In this document: one piece after another, positions 35,135 to 43,316 of the stretch
How the letters are laid out: each line of letters begins with the position of its first letter
Numbering within the stretch: position 1 is the stretch's first letter
Assembly (NCBI RefSeq): GCF_019880305.1
Contig: NZ_CP082301.1
Span: forward strand, 7,688,001 to 7,752,000
Reading direction: 5' to 3'
DNA from: Streptomyces decoyicus
GTDB lineage: Bacteria; Actinomycetota; Actinomycetes; Streptomycetales; Streptomycetaceae
Length of the DNA: 64,000 nt
Position numbers and translations under genes: made by a program
Notes under the pieces: model-generated
Told to the model about the DNA's origin: nothing
Database searches by the model: none
What the model saw: the letters and a program-made list of their open reading frames with translations, nothing else

Positions 35135-36050
35135 CGGCATGCTTCCTTCCGCGCGAGGTGGCCAGGAGATAGCCGGCCGTCACCACCAGCAGGAAGAGCA
35201 GTAGCAGGACGGACATGGCCGAGCCGGTACCGAAGTTCCAGGTGACGAACGAGGACTGGTAGATGTGGATGGAGAGGAGGTCGGCGGCCTCCGGAGCGGC
35301 CTTCCCGAACAGCACATACGGCGTGTTGAAGTCGTTGAACGACCACAGGAACAGCACCAGCACCAGCACCTGGTTGATCGGCCGTAAGGAGGGCAGGGTG
35401 ATCCGGCGGATCTGCCGGACCATGCCCGCTCCGTCGAGCGCCGCCGCCTCGTAGAGGTCCTTGGGGATGTTCTGGAGCGCGGCCATCACCACGAGGAAGG
35501 CGAACGGCCAGGTCTTCCAGACGGCGACCACGAGCAGCGCGAGGAAGCTGTTGTCGCCGAGCAGCCAGAAGGGCCGGCCGTCGGTGAGGTGCAGTTGGTC
35601 GTGCAGCACATGGTTGACCAGGCCGTTGTCCCTTTGGAACATAAAGGCCCAGGTGATCACCGCGGCGTAGATCGGCAGCGCGTAGGGCGTGAGGAAGACG
35701 GCCCGCAGCAGACCGCGGCCCCGGAAGTTCTCCTGAAGGAAGATCGCGGCCGCGGTGCCCAGGAGCCAGCACAGGCCGACCGTCAGCACGCTGAACGCAC
35801 AGGTGACGACGAAGGAGTGCAGCAGCGTGGCTCCCACGGGGGCGTCGACATCCACGGTGACGCGGTAGTTGCCCAGCCCCTTCCACGGGGCGGCGCCCCA
35901 GTTGCCGAGGAAGAGCTGGGTCAGGTCCTTGAAGCTCATCACGATGCCGATGACCATCGGGACGAGGTGGACCAGCAGTTCCAGCAGCAGCGCGGGGAGC
36001 AGCAGCAGATACGGCAGGCCTGCGCGGCGCAGCCTGGCGACGGTCCTCAT
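35127..36050 (-). CDS. Carbohydrate ABC transporter permease (MalF type)
   Basis: A 307-residue permease. LPYLLLLPALLLELLVHLVP is the first helix, and the EAA loop reads KDLYEAAALDGAGMVRQI. The start at 36050 overlaps the binding-protein stop by four bases. No ATPase is encoded in the operon, again suggesting the shared MsiK-type ATPase of Streptomyces. Confidence 0.93.
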   Translation of the reverse strand: MRTVARLRRAGLPYLLLLPALLLELLVHLVPMVIGIVMSFKDLTQLFLGNWGAAPWKGLGNYRVTVDVDAPVGATLLHSFVVTCAFSVLTVGLCWLLGTAAAIFLQENFRGRGLLRAVFLTPYALPIYAAVITWAFMFQRDNGLVNHVLHDQLHLTDGRPFWLLGDNSFLALLVVAVWKTWPFAFLVVMAALQNIPKDLYEAAALDGAGMVRQIRRITLPSLRPINQVLVLVLFLWSFNDFNTPYVLFGKAAPEAADLLSIHIYQSSFVTWNFGTGSAMSVLLLLFLLVVTAGYLLATSRGRKHADA

Positions 36051-37360
36051 TTCGTCATCTGCTGCTCGGCCTTGCCCAGCCGCGCCTTGACGGAGGCGGT
36101 CGTCACCGGGTGGCCGGCCGCCGCATCGGCGAACAGGTCCTTGACGGCGGTGCCGACGGACGTCTCGAACTGGGACTCCTCCGCGATCTGGGGGAGCGGC
36201 GTGGCACTCCTGGCGAGCGTCTCGCGCAGCACCTTGGTGTCCTGGCGGTTGAACGCCGGGTCCTGCTGGGCGGCCGTGACGGGCGGTATGGAGCCGTAGG
36301 TCTTGTTGAGCAGCCGCTGTTCGCTGTCGCTCGTCATGAACGTCACGAACTTCCGCGCGCCGTGGAGATTGTGGGTGTTCTTGAAGACGGCGATATTGAT
36401 GCCGGCGAGCATGGAGTTGGTCTGCCGGCCGGTGCCCGGGGTGCCGGACGGCACGGGCACCGGAGCGACGCCCCACTCGTCCGGCTTCATCCCGTCGGCC
36501 GCGAAGGTGGTGGCCGCGGCCTGCCACAGCACCATCGCGGTCCGGCCCGTGGCGAAGTCCCGCAGCGACTGGTTCTGCCCGTACTCCGCATTGCCCGGGG
36601 CGATGATCTTGTCCTTGGCCATGAAGTCGATGTACTGCTTGACCGCCGCGACCGCGCCGTCCGAGGTGAAGGTGGGTCTGCCGGAGCGGTCGAAGAAGTC
36701 GGCGCCGTGCTGCTTGCCGAGGGCGAAGGCCTGATGGATGTTGTTGGTCAGCTGACCGCCCTCGGCGCCCAGGCCCCACTTGCCCTTCTTGGAGATCCGC
36801 TTGCCGTCCGCGACCAACTCGTCCCAGGTGGCCGGGGGTTTGCTGATACCGGCGTCCTGGAACATCCGCTTGTTGTAGTAGAGCGCATAGGCCAGCGAGT
36901 ACAGCGGGATCGCGGCCGGGTCCTTGCCGGCCACGCCCGTGGCGTCCAGTGCGGGGGCAAGGAAGCGGTCGCGTCCGCCGATCGCGTCCAGGTTCTCCTT
37001 GTTCCAGGGGAGCAGAGCGCCGGTGGCCTGAAGCGAAGCGGACCAGGTGTTGCCGATGTTGAGGACGTCGGGCCCCTGGCCCGATGTCGTGGCGGTGAGG
37101 ATCCGGTTGAGCAGATCGGGCCAGGGGATCACCTCCAGCTTCACCTTGATCCCGGTCTGCCGCTCGAACTTCTTCAGTTCGGGACCGAGGATCTTCTTGT
37201 CCGCCTCGACATTCGGCCCCTGGTTGGAAGCCCAGTACGTCAGCGTCGTGGGGGAGTCGTCGCCGGCTCCTCCGGGGCTCGTCCCGCCGCCGCATCCGGA
37301 TGCCGCGGCGGCGAGCGCGGTGACAGTGGCGGTGACGATCGCGGCTCGGAGTATGCGCAT
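36047..37360 (-). CDS. Sugar ABC transporter solute-binding lipoprotein
   Basis: A 437-residue family 1 solute-binding lipoprotein with lipobox A-S-G-C (Cys23) and a Gly-rich linker. LTYWASNQGPNVEADKKILG, GPDVLNIGNTWSASLQ and GKKWGLGAEGG-type segments place it with oligosaccharide-binding proteins. The downstream GH1 enzyme suggests beta-glucosides or short beta-glucans as ligand. First gene of the operon, with the predicted promoter 85-110 bases upstream. Confidence 0.93.
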   Translation of the reverse strand: MRILRAAIVTATVTALAAAASGCGGGTSPGGAGDDSPTTLTYWASNQGPNVEADKKILGPELKKFERQTGIKVKLEVIPWPDLLNRILTATTSGQGPDVLNIGNTWSASLQATGALLPWNKENLDAIGGRDRFLAPALDATGVAGKDPAAIPLYSLAYALYYNKRMFQDAGISKPPATWDELVADGKRISKKGKWGLGAEGGQLTNNIHQAFALGKQHGADFFDRSGRPTFTSDGAVAAVKQYIDFMAKDKIIAPGNAEYGQNQSLRDFATGRTAMVLWQAAATTFAADGMKPDEWGVAPVPVPSGTPGTGRQTNSMLAGINIAVFKNTHNLHGARKFVTFMTSDSEQRLLNKTYGSIPPVTAAQQDPAFNRQDTKVLRETLARSATPLPQIAEESQFETSVGTAVKDLFADAAAGHPVTTASVKARLGKAEQQMTK

Positions 37361-37426
37361 GACGGATACGCCTCTCTCTGAGGAGTCCGGAGGGAGGCCG
37401 TGTTCACTTCCTGAACGGCCTCATGG

Positions 37427-37449
37427 CTTAACTTAGGACGTGAGTTAAG
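37427..37449. promoter_or_regulatory. ROK-regulator operator
   Basis: A palindrome with perfect 7-base arms: CTTAACT (37427-37433) and AGTTAAG (37443-37449), 9 bases apart. The right arm covers the -10 of the leftward operon promoter. TTAACT-type half-sites are typical of ROK-family operators. Confidence 0.75.
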
Positions 37450-37471
37450 GCCCGAGAGAAGGGTGCGTCAA
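37443..37471 (-). promoter_or_regulatory. Promoter of the beta-glucoside operon
   Basis: On the minus strand TTGACG (37466-37471) and TTAACT (37443-37448) are separated by 17 bases. The -10 lies inside the operator palindrome, so binding of the ROK protein would exclude polymerase. Confidence 0.65.
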
Positions 37472-37512
37472 GAGAGCGGACACCGCCAGGTCGCGGGCCA
37501 GAAGGGAACAAG

Positions 37513-38832
37513 ATGGTCGAGCGATCCCAACGCACCGTGCGTGACCTGCGGAGGGCCAATCGCCGTGCGGTCCTGCAACGGCTGTATTCCGACGGGCCCA
37601 TGAGCCGCCAGGAGCTCGGGCCGGCAACGGGCCTCAGTTCAGGCTCCGTCAGCAACGTGGTCACCGAACTCGCCGACGAAGGACTGCTGGAGGAGGCCGG
37701 AGTGGTCGAATCCGACGGCGGCCGGCCGCGCACCCTGCTCCGGGTGGCCCCGGCGAGCGGCGCTCTGATCGGTGTGGATGTCGGCGAGACCCGGGTCAGG
37801 GTCGAACTCTTCGACGTCGCCATGACCGAACTCGCCCGTTCGGAACGCCCGTTGGCGCACCACGGCTACGACGTGACCCTGATCGTCCGCCATATCGCCG
37901 ACGGCATCGCCACTGTGCTGCGGGAGAGCGCGGTGGCCCCCGAGGGCCTGCTCGGCGTCGGCGTCGGGGTCCCCGGCATCCTCGACCGGGGCGGGCCCGG
38001 CGGCGCGGTCGTCCACGGTCAGACCATCGGCTGGGACGCCGTACCGCTGGAGGCGCTGCTGTGCGAGGCCGTCGGACTCCCGGACGGCGTGGGCTTCTTC
38101 CTCAGCAACGGCGCCAAGGCGCTGGGCCAGGCCGAGATGTGGTTCGGCGGCGGCCGCGGGGCCAAGGACGCGGCCATTGTGCTCTTCGGATCGGGCGTCG
38201 GCGCCTGCATCGTCACCGGCGGTGTCATCGACGGCGGTGCGGGCCACAGTGCCGGTGAATGGGGGCACCTGACGGTCAGCGTCCGCGGCCGGCGCTGCCG
38301 CTGCGGTGCCCGCGGCTGCCTGGAGGCCTACACCGGGGCCGAGGCGCTGCTACAGCGCTGGCAGGAGGCGGGCGGCCGGCTGCCCGCGGACGCCGGCGAG
38401 GAAACGGGGCTCACCGCCCTGCTCGCCGCCGCCTACCCACCGGACGACGGTACGGCCGCCGACCCGGTTGCGCGCTCCGTCCTGGACGAGACCGCGGAGT
38501 ACCTCGGCGCCGGGATCTCCGGCCTGGTCAACCTCTTCAGCCCCGAACGGGTCCTCATCGGCGGCTGGGCCGGCCTCCAGCTCGGCCCGTACCTCCTCCC
38601 CGCCGTGCGCGCCCACGCCACCGCCTACTCCCTCGCCCACCCCGCCGGCCGCGTCACCATCGATCTCGGCAGCCTCGGCCCGGACGCCGTCACGGTCGGC
38701 GCGGCGACACTGCCCCTGGCGGACTTCTTCGCCAACGGGGGGCGCCGCACCGCACCGGCCCGCACACCGGGGGAGCGGGCCGCCGTGCCGGCAGGGCGCA
38801 GGGCGCCGGCGGGACGGCCGCGGGGTGGGTGA
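37513..38832 (+). CDS. ROK-family transcriptional regulator
   Basis: A 439-residue ROK repressor. The N-terminal winged helix spans about 8-75: RRAVLQRLYSDGPMSRQELG, then GLSSGSVSNVVTELADEGLL. The sugar-kinase-like domain follows, with LIGVDVGETRVRVELFD, a GVGVPGILD segment, and the zinc motif CRCGARGCLE near residue 260. In this family a sugar or sugar phosphate lowers DNA affinity. It is divergent from the beta-glucoside uptake operon and is the evident regulator. The C-terminus has an Ala/Arg/Pro-rich tail of about 35 residues. Confidence 0.93.
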   Translation: MVERSQRTVRDLRRANRRAVLQRLYSDGPMSRQELGPATGLSSGSVSNVVTELADEGLLEEAGVVESDGGRPRTLLRVAPASGALIGVDVGETRVRVELFDVAMTELARSERPLAHHGYDVTLIVRHIADGIATVLRESAVAPEGLLGVGVGVPGILDRGGPGGAVVHGQTIGWDAVPLEALLCEAVGLPDGVGFFLSNGAKALGQAEMWFGGGRGAKDAAIVLFGSGVGACIVTGGVIDGGAGHSAGEWGHLTVSVRGRRCRCGARGCLEAYTGAEALLQRWQEAGGRLPADAGEETGLTALLAAAYPPDDGTAADPVARSVLDETAEYLGAGISGLVNLFSPERVLIGGWAGLQLGPYLLPAVRAHATAYSLAHPAGRVTIDLGSLGPDAVTVGAATLPLADFFANGGRRTAPARTPGERAAVPAGRRAPAGRPRGG

Positions 38833-38866
38833 ACAGCGCCGCGGTGGCGCGGCGCGGGAGGGCCGG

Positions 38867-38914
38867 GCCCGTCGGACGGCGACCGTGCGGCGGCCGGCCG
38901 CTCCGCCGACGGGC
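38867..38914. terminator. Bidirectional terminator
   Basis: GCCCGTCGG (38867-38875) pairs perfectly with CCGACGGGC (38906-38914), with further partial pairing inside. It lies between the convergent ROK gene and amidohydrolase gene. Confidence 0.75.
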
Positions 38915-38934
38915 GAGCCCCCTGCGCCTCGACC

Positions 38935-40650
38935 TCAGGCGTCCTCGGCCGCGTAGACCCGCTGCCCCCCGACGAACGTCTGGAGCACACGGGTCGCGGC
39001 GATCTCCTCGTCGGCGCCGTCGAAGGGGTCCCGGTCGAGGACGACCAGGTCGGCCAGCTTTCCCGGCTGGATGGTGCCGGTGTCGTCGAGGTGGTTGGCG
39101 TAGGCGCTGCCGGCCGTGTACGCGGCGAGCGCCGAGCCCAGGTCGATGCGCTGCTCGGGCAGGAAGACCGGTGCCGAGGGCGGACCGTCCGGCGCGCGGC
39201 GGTTGACCGCGACATGCAGGGCGGCGATCGGGTCGGGGGAGCTGACCGGCCAGTCGCTGCCCGCCGCGAGGGTGGCGCCCGAGCGCAGCAGATCCCCGAA
39301 CGGGTACTGCCAGGCGGCCCGTTCGGGGCCCAGGTAGGGGATGGTCAGCTCGTCCATCTGCGGCTCGTGGGCCGCCCAGAGCGCCTGGATGTTCGCCGTC
39401 GCGCCGAGCCGGCGGAAGCGCGGGACGTCGTCGGGGTGGACCACCTGGAGATGGGCGAGGTGCGGCCGGGTGTCGCGCAGACCGTTCGTCCGCCGGGCCG
39501 CCTCGACCGCGTCCAGCGCTTCGCGGACGGCCCGGTCGCCCAGGGCGTGGAAGTGCACCTGGAAGCCCTCCGCGTCCAGCCGGGTGACGTACGTCCGCAG
39601 GTCCTCGGGGTCGATGAAGGAGATGCCGCTGTTGTCGGAGGCGCAGCCGCAGGCGGTGAGATAGGGGCTGAGCAGGGCGGCCGTGTGGTTCTCGGCGATC
39701 CCGTCCTGCATGATCTTGACGCTGGTCGCCCGGAGCCGTCCGCCCGTCAACTCCTTCCGGCGGGCGAGGAGTTCGGGGATCTGCTCCGCCCCGCGGGACC
39801 GGTCCCACCACAGCGCCCCCGTTACCCGTGCGGTGAGTTTGCCGTCGCGCCGGGCGGCCACGTACGCGGGGGTGGCGTCGGCCCCTCCGGGACCGCGGCC
39901 CAGCATCGCGTCCTGCCATGCGGTTACTCCGTACCCATGGAGGAGACGCTGCGCCCTGAGCAGTCCGGCGGTCTGCTCGGCGAGCGTCGCTTCCGGGATC
40001 AGGTCGGCCACCAGCTGCATGGCGCCCTCCTGGAGCATGCCGGTCGGGTGGCCTTCGGCGTCCCGCTCGATCCGCCCGTCGGACGGGTCCGGCGTACGGG
40101 AGGTGATCCCGGCCCGTTCCAGGGCAAGGGAGTTGGCCCAGCCGCCGTGGTGATCGCGGTTGAGGAGGAACACCGGGCGGTCGGGCACGAGGGCGTCCAG
40201 GAACTCCCTCGTCGGCATGCCGCCGGGGAACGCCTCCATGGACCAGCCGCCCCCGGTGATCCACGGTGCCTCCGGATGCGCTGCCGCGTAGGCGCTGATC
40301 AGTTCGCGGTACGCCTCGGCGGTGACGGCCGCGCTCAGATCGCACAGCGCCAACTCCAGCCCGCCGCCGACCGGATGGACATGGGCGTCCTGGAAACCGG
40401 GGATGAGCAGCTTCCCGTGCAGATCGACGACCTCCGTGGCGGGCCCGATCAGGTCATGGACCGCCGCGTCGTGCCCGACGGCGACGATGCGGTCCCCGCG
40501 CACCGCCACCGCGCTCGCCCGGGTGCGTGCGGAGTCGACGGTGTGCACGGGGCCGGAGAGGAAGACGAGGTCGGCGGGGCCGTTGCCGGTGGCCCCGGGG
40601 CCGGCGGTGTCCGGGTTCGGCTCCGGGTCCACGGTGGTGCGGAGATCCAT
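38935..40650 (-). CDS. Amidohydrolase family protein (YtcJ/NfdA type)
   Basis: A 571-residue metal-dependent amidohydrolase. After a 25-residue acidic leader, the composite domain starts ADLVFLSGPVHTVDSARTRA. The metal-binding H-V-H is in LLIPGFQDAHVHPVGGG. The D-H-H pair in LNRDHHGGWANSLAL and the later FHALGDRAVREALDAVE are hallmarks of the large amidohydrolase branch that includes N-substituted formamide deformylase. The substrate is unknown. It lies 99 bases after an APC permease on the same strand, so uptake and hydrolysis of an amide or amino-acid derivative is plausible. Confidence 0.9.
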   Translation of the reverse strand: MDLRTTVDPEPNPDTAGPGATGNGPADLVFLSGPVHTVDSARTRASAVAVRGDRIVAVGHDAAVHDLIGPATEVVDLHGKLLIPGFQDAHVHPVGGGLELALCDLSAAVTAEAYRELISAYAAAHPEAPWITGGGWSMEAFPGGMPTREFLDALVPDRPVFLLNRDHHGGWANSLALERAGITSRTPDPSDGRIERDAEGHPTGMLQEGAMQLVADLIPEATLAEQTAGLLRAQRLLHGYGVTAWQDAMLGRGPGGADATPAYVAARRDGKLTARVTGALWWDRSRGAEQIPELLARRKELTGGRLRATSVKIMQDGIAENHTAALLSPYLTACGCASDNSGISFIDPEDLRTYVTRLDAEGFQVHFHALGDRAVREALDAVEAARRTNGLRDTRPHLAHLQVVHPDDVPRFRRLGATANIQALWAAHEPQMDELTIPYLGPERAAWQYPFGDLLRSGATLAAGSDWPVSSPDPIAALHVAVNRRAPDGPPSAPVFLPEQRIDLGSALAAYTAGSAYANHLDDTGTIQPGKLADLVVLDRDPFDGADEEIAATRVLQTFVGGQRVYAAEDA

Positions 40651-40749
40651 GTGGTTGCTGCTCCAGGTGTGTTGGGTGTCTGGGTATGTGGGTGTGTGGG
40701 GCGAGGGCGGTCGTCAGGGGCGCGGGCGGACGGCGGGCCGGGCCCGCGC

Positions 40750-42276
40750 TCAGCCCTCCGAGGGGGTGGGGAGCGGGGTGGCGTTCGCGTCCATCGGCAG
40801 GCTGACCGACTCGGCGTCCGTCCCTTGCCCGGTGCGGAAGTACGGGGCGCGGCGCACCCACTTGGCCCAGGCGGCGGTGGCCAGGCCGAGCAGGATGAAC
40901 AGGGCGGGCAGCAGCAGCATGAACCAGCCGTTGTCCGGGCTCGCCTCGAAGTGGTCGCTCATGGTGGCGTAGTCCCAGACGAGGTAGCCGCCGAGCCCGA
41001 AGAGTGCCAGCGCGCTCGCCGCCGGGACGACCACGTCCCGCAGCGCGCGTACCGCCCCGTCGCGCAGGCTGTGGCGGAAGCGCACCGCGCAGGCGAGTGC
41101 GGTGAGTCCGTAGTAGAGGGCCACGGTCAGGCCGATCGAGTTGACGGCCGTCAGGATCATCTCGTTGAGCTTGGGTATGCCGACCGCGAGCACGGCGAGC
41201 AGTGCGGCGAGAGCCATGATCAGCAGGGTGCCGACGGCGGGGGAGCCGTAGCGCGGGTGCACCCGCTGCCACACCGGGCCCAGCGTCCGGTCGCGGGCCA
41301 TCGCCAGCGCGCCGCGGGCGGTGGGGATGACGCTCGACTGGAGAGAGGCGAAGGCGGAGCACATCAGGGCGGCCAGGGGCAGCGAGGCCCAGGGCTCCGG
41401 TGCCAGTTCGCTGCCGAGGAAGGTGAGTGCCTGCGGCCCGTTGTGGATGAGTTCGCCGGTGCTCATCACCCGCTGGAAGGCGAACGCACCGACCAGGAAC
41501 AGCCCCAGCATCGCCACCAGCGCGATCAGTCCGCCGCGGGCCGCGTCGGTGGCGCTACGGGTCTCCTCGTTGACACTGAACGCGGCATCCCAGCCCCAGT
41601 AGAAGAACACCGCCAGCACCATCCCCTGGGCCAGCGCCTGGGGGGAGGAGATCTCGAACGGGTTGAGCCAGGACAGCGAGAACGGCTGATCGCCGGTGAA
41701 CAGGGCGTAGCCGCAGAAGAGCAGCAGAACCGTGTACTCGAAGACCAGCAGCCACATCTGGAGCCGGGTCGCGGCCCGCACGCCCGTGATGGCGGTGACC
41801 GTGACGATGACCAGCGCGACCAGGCCGACGGCGGTGCTGATGCCGGTCGAGGCCGGATCCAGCCGGATCCCCCAGACGCTGTGCAGGCCCATCTTGTTGA
41901 GGAACTGGAGCACGACGGAGCCGGTCACCGCACCCGTGTACGCCATGAAGATCACGTTGCCGACCAGCACCACCCACCCGGTCAGGAAGCCGGGCCAGGG
42001 GCCGATGGACCGGCCCACCCAGGTGTAGCCGCTGCCGCAGTTCGGTTCGGTGCGGTTGAGCCGGGCGTACGACAGCGCGATACCGAGGATGGGCAGGAAG
42101 GCCAGCAGCAACAGGGCGGGCGTCTGCCGGCCGGTGTACGCGGCCAGAGTGCCCATTCCGATACCGATGCTGGTGGTCGCGGCGGTGCTCGACGCGGCGA
42201 TCGCCACCCCGTCCTTCACCCCCAGCGAGCGGCGCATTCTCGCCGGGCCGGGGTCCTGCTGCACTGCGGAAGGCAT
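40750..42276 (-). CDS. APC-superfamily amino-acid permease
   Basis: A 508-residue membrane protein with about 12-14 helices. LGVKDGVAIAASSTAATTSI opens the fold, and the LNRTEPNCGSGYTWVGR segment is the family's conserved loop with its small-residue substrate site. Other marks are FFYWGWDAAFSVNEETR and ARDRTLGPVWQRVHPRYGSP. The start at 42276 has AAGGAG at 8 bases. The ligand is probably an amino acid or amine, to be processed by the downstream amidohydrolase. Confidence 0.9.
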   Translation of the reverse strand: MPSAVQQDPGPARMRRSLGVKDGVAIAASSTAATTSIGIGMGTLAAYTGRQTPALLLLAFLPILGIALSYARLNRTEPNCGSGYTWVGRSIGPWPGFLTGWVVLVGNVIFMAYTGAVTGSVVLQFLNKMGLHSVWGIRLDPASTGISTAVGLVALVIVTVTAITGVRAATRLQMWLLVFEYTVLLLFCGYALFTGDQPFSLSWLNPFEISSPQALAQGMVLAVFFYWGWDAAFSVNEETRSATDAARGGLIALVAMLGLFLVGAFAFQRVMSTGELIHNGPQALTFLGSELAPEPWASLPLAALMCSAFASLQSSVIPTARGALAMARDRTLGPVWQRVHPRYGSPAVGTLLIMALAALLAVLAVGIPKLNEMILTAVNSIGLTVALYYGLTALACAVRFRHSLRDGAVRALRDVVVPAASALALFGLGGYLVWDYATMSDHFEASPDNGWFMLLLPALFILLGLATAAWAKWVRRAPYFRTGQGTDAESVSLPMDANATPLPTPSEG

Positions 42277-42481
42277 GGCACTCACTCCTTGGACGGCGGG
42301 CCGGGACCGGTCTCGGCCGGCCAGGGGGGCGTGGAGGTGCGGGTGGGGCGGCGGGGCAGGGCGGCGCGGGCCGGAACCTGGATCGGGGTCCGGTCGCGTC
42401 GTACGGAAGGGGGGTGGTGCGTGATGTGGCACCGCGGTGATCCGTGTATGTCCGCCGATGAAACAGCCCCTTCACCCTTGT

Positions 42482-42496
42482 GTCAACGGTGTTGAC
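42482..42496. promoter_or_regulatory. Candidate TetR operator over divergent -35 elements
   Basis: The perfect palindrome GTCAACGGTGTTGAC (6-base arms, 3-base centre) contains TTGAC on both strands. On the minus strand TTGACA (42481-42486) pairs with TTTCAT (42458-42463) at 17 bases, a moderate promoter for the permease. On the plus strand TTGACG (42492-42497) could serve the TetR gene. A dimer bound here would shut both. Confidence 0.55.
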
Positions 42497-42565
42497 GTAA
42501 CCTGGTGATTAACTGGCTCCGAGAGGGCCCGGGGGCCGGGGCGGAGTGAAGCGGAGGGTTTCGGC

Positions 42566-43270
42566 GTGGCGGAGAGCGAGCGCGTCCCGGTCGAGCGCAA
42601 GCGGCGCCGGCCGACCAGTTCAGGCGTGGTCCTGTCGGCCGACCTCATCGTCGACGCCGCATGCGAACTCATCGACGCCCAGGGGGCGCAGGCCTTCACG
42701 GTGCGCAAACTCGGCGCCGCTCTCGGCGCCGACCCGTCCGCGGTCTACCGCTACTTCCGCAACACCGAGGATCTGCTGCTGGCGCTGGCCGACCGCCTCA
42801 TCGGCGAGTCCATGACCGGCTTCGCCCCCAGTGGCGACTGGGCCGCCGACCTGCGCGACTTCGGTCTGCGGGCCTACCGTTCCGCGCTGCGCCACCCGCA
42901 GATCGCCGTGTTCAGCACCGTCCGGGTCACGGGCCGGCCGCATGAGCAGCATGCGGTCGACACCGGCATCGGTCTGCTGCTCCAGGCCGGGTTCGACGAG
43001 GCCGGCGCCGTTCGCCACTACCACGCACTCGTCGACACCGCCCTCGGCCATGCGGCCCTGGACGCCGGCGTCCTGCGACTGGCGCCCGCCCAGCGCGCGG
43101 CGGACGAGCAGGCCTGGCAGGACGCGTACGCCGGTCTGCCCGCGGAGGACTTCCCCAGCCTGCACCGCGTACGGGAGCATCTCCCGCTCATGGCGGGCTC
43201 GGCCGTCGAGCCCGCGCTCGACCTGCTCATCGGGGCCCTGCGGCGAGAGGCGGCGGAGCGGGAGGGGTGA
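42566..43270 (+). CDS. TetR-family regulator
   Basis: A 234-residue regulator from a GTG at 42566 (ribosome site GCGGAGGG). The HTH lies in about 20-65: LSADLIVDAACELIDAQGAQ, FTVRKLGAALGADPSAVYRY, with FRNTEDLLLALADRL completing it. A C-terminal ligand domain of TetR_C type runs to the end. Divergent from the APC permease/amidohydrolase pair, with a palindrome between, so it likely regulates that pair. Confidence 0.92.
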   Translation: MAESERVPVERKRRRPTSSGVVLSADLIVDAACELIDAQGAQAFTVRKLGAALGADPSAVYRYFRNTEDLLLALADRLIGESMTGFAPSGDWAADLRDFGLRAYRSALRHPQIAVFSTVRVTGRPHEQHAVDTGIGLLLQAGFDEAGAVRHYHALVDTALGHAALDAGVLRLAPAQRAADEQAWQDAYAGLPAEDFPSLHRVREHLPLMAGSAVEPALDLLIGALRREAAEREG

Positions 43271-43316
43271 CGGGGGCTATCCGGGCATTTCGCTCACTCG
43301 GGTGCAAACATGAGGC

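Noticed and set aside
39091..42495. An 1134-codon plus-strand open frame across the amidohydrolase and permease genes
   Set aside because: It runs antisense to two clear genes and across the intergenic gap, and contains no recognisable motif.
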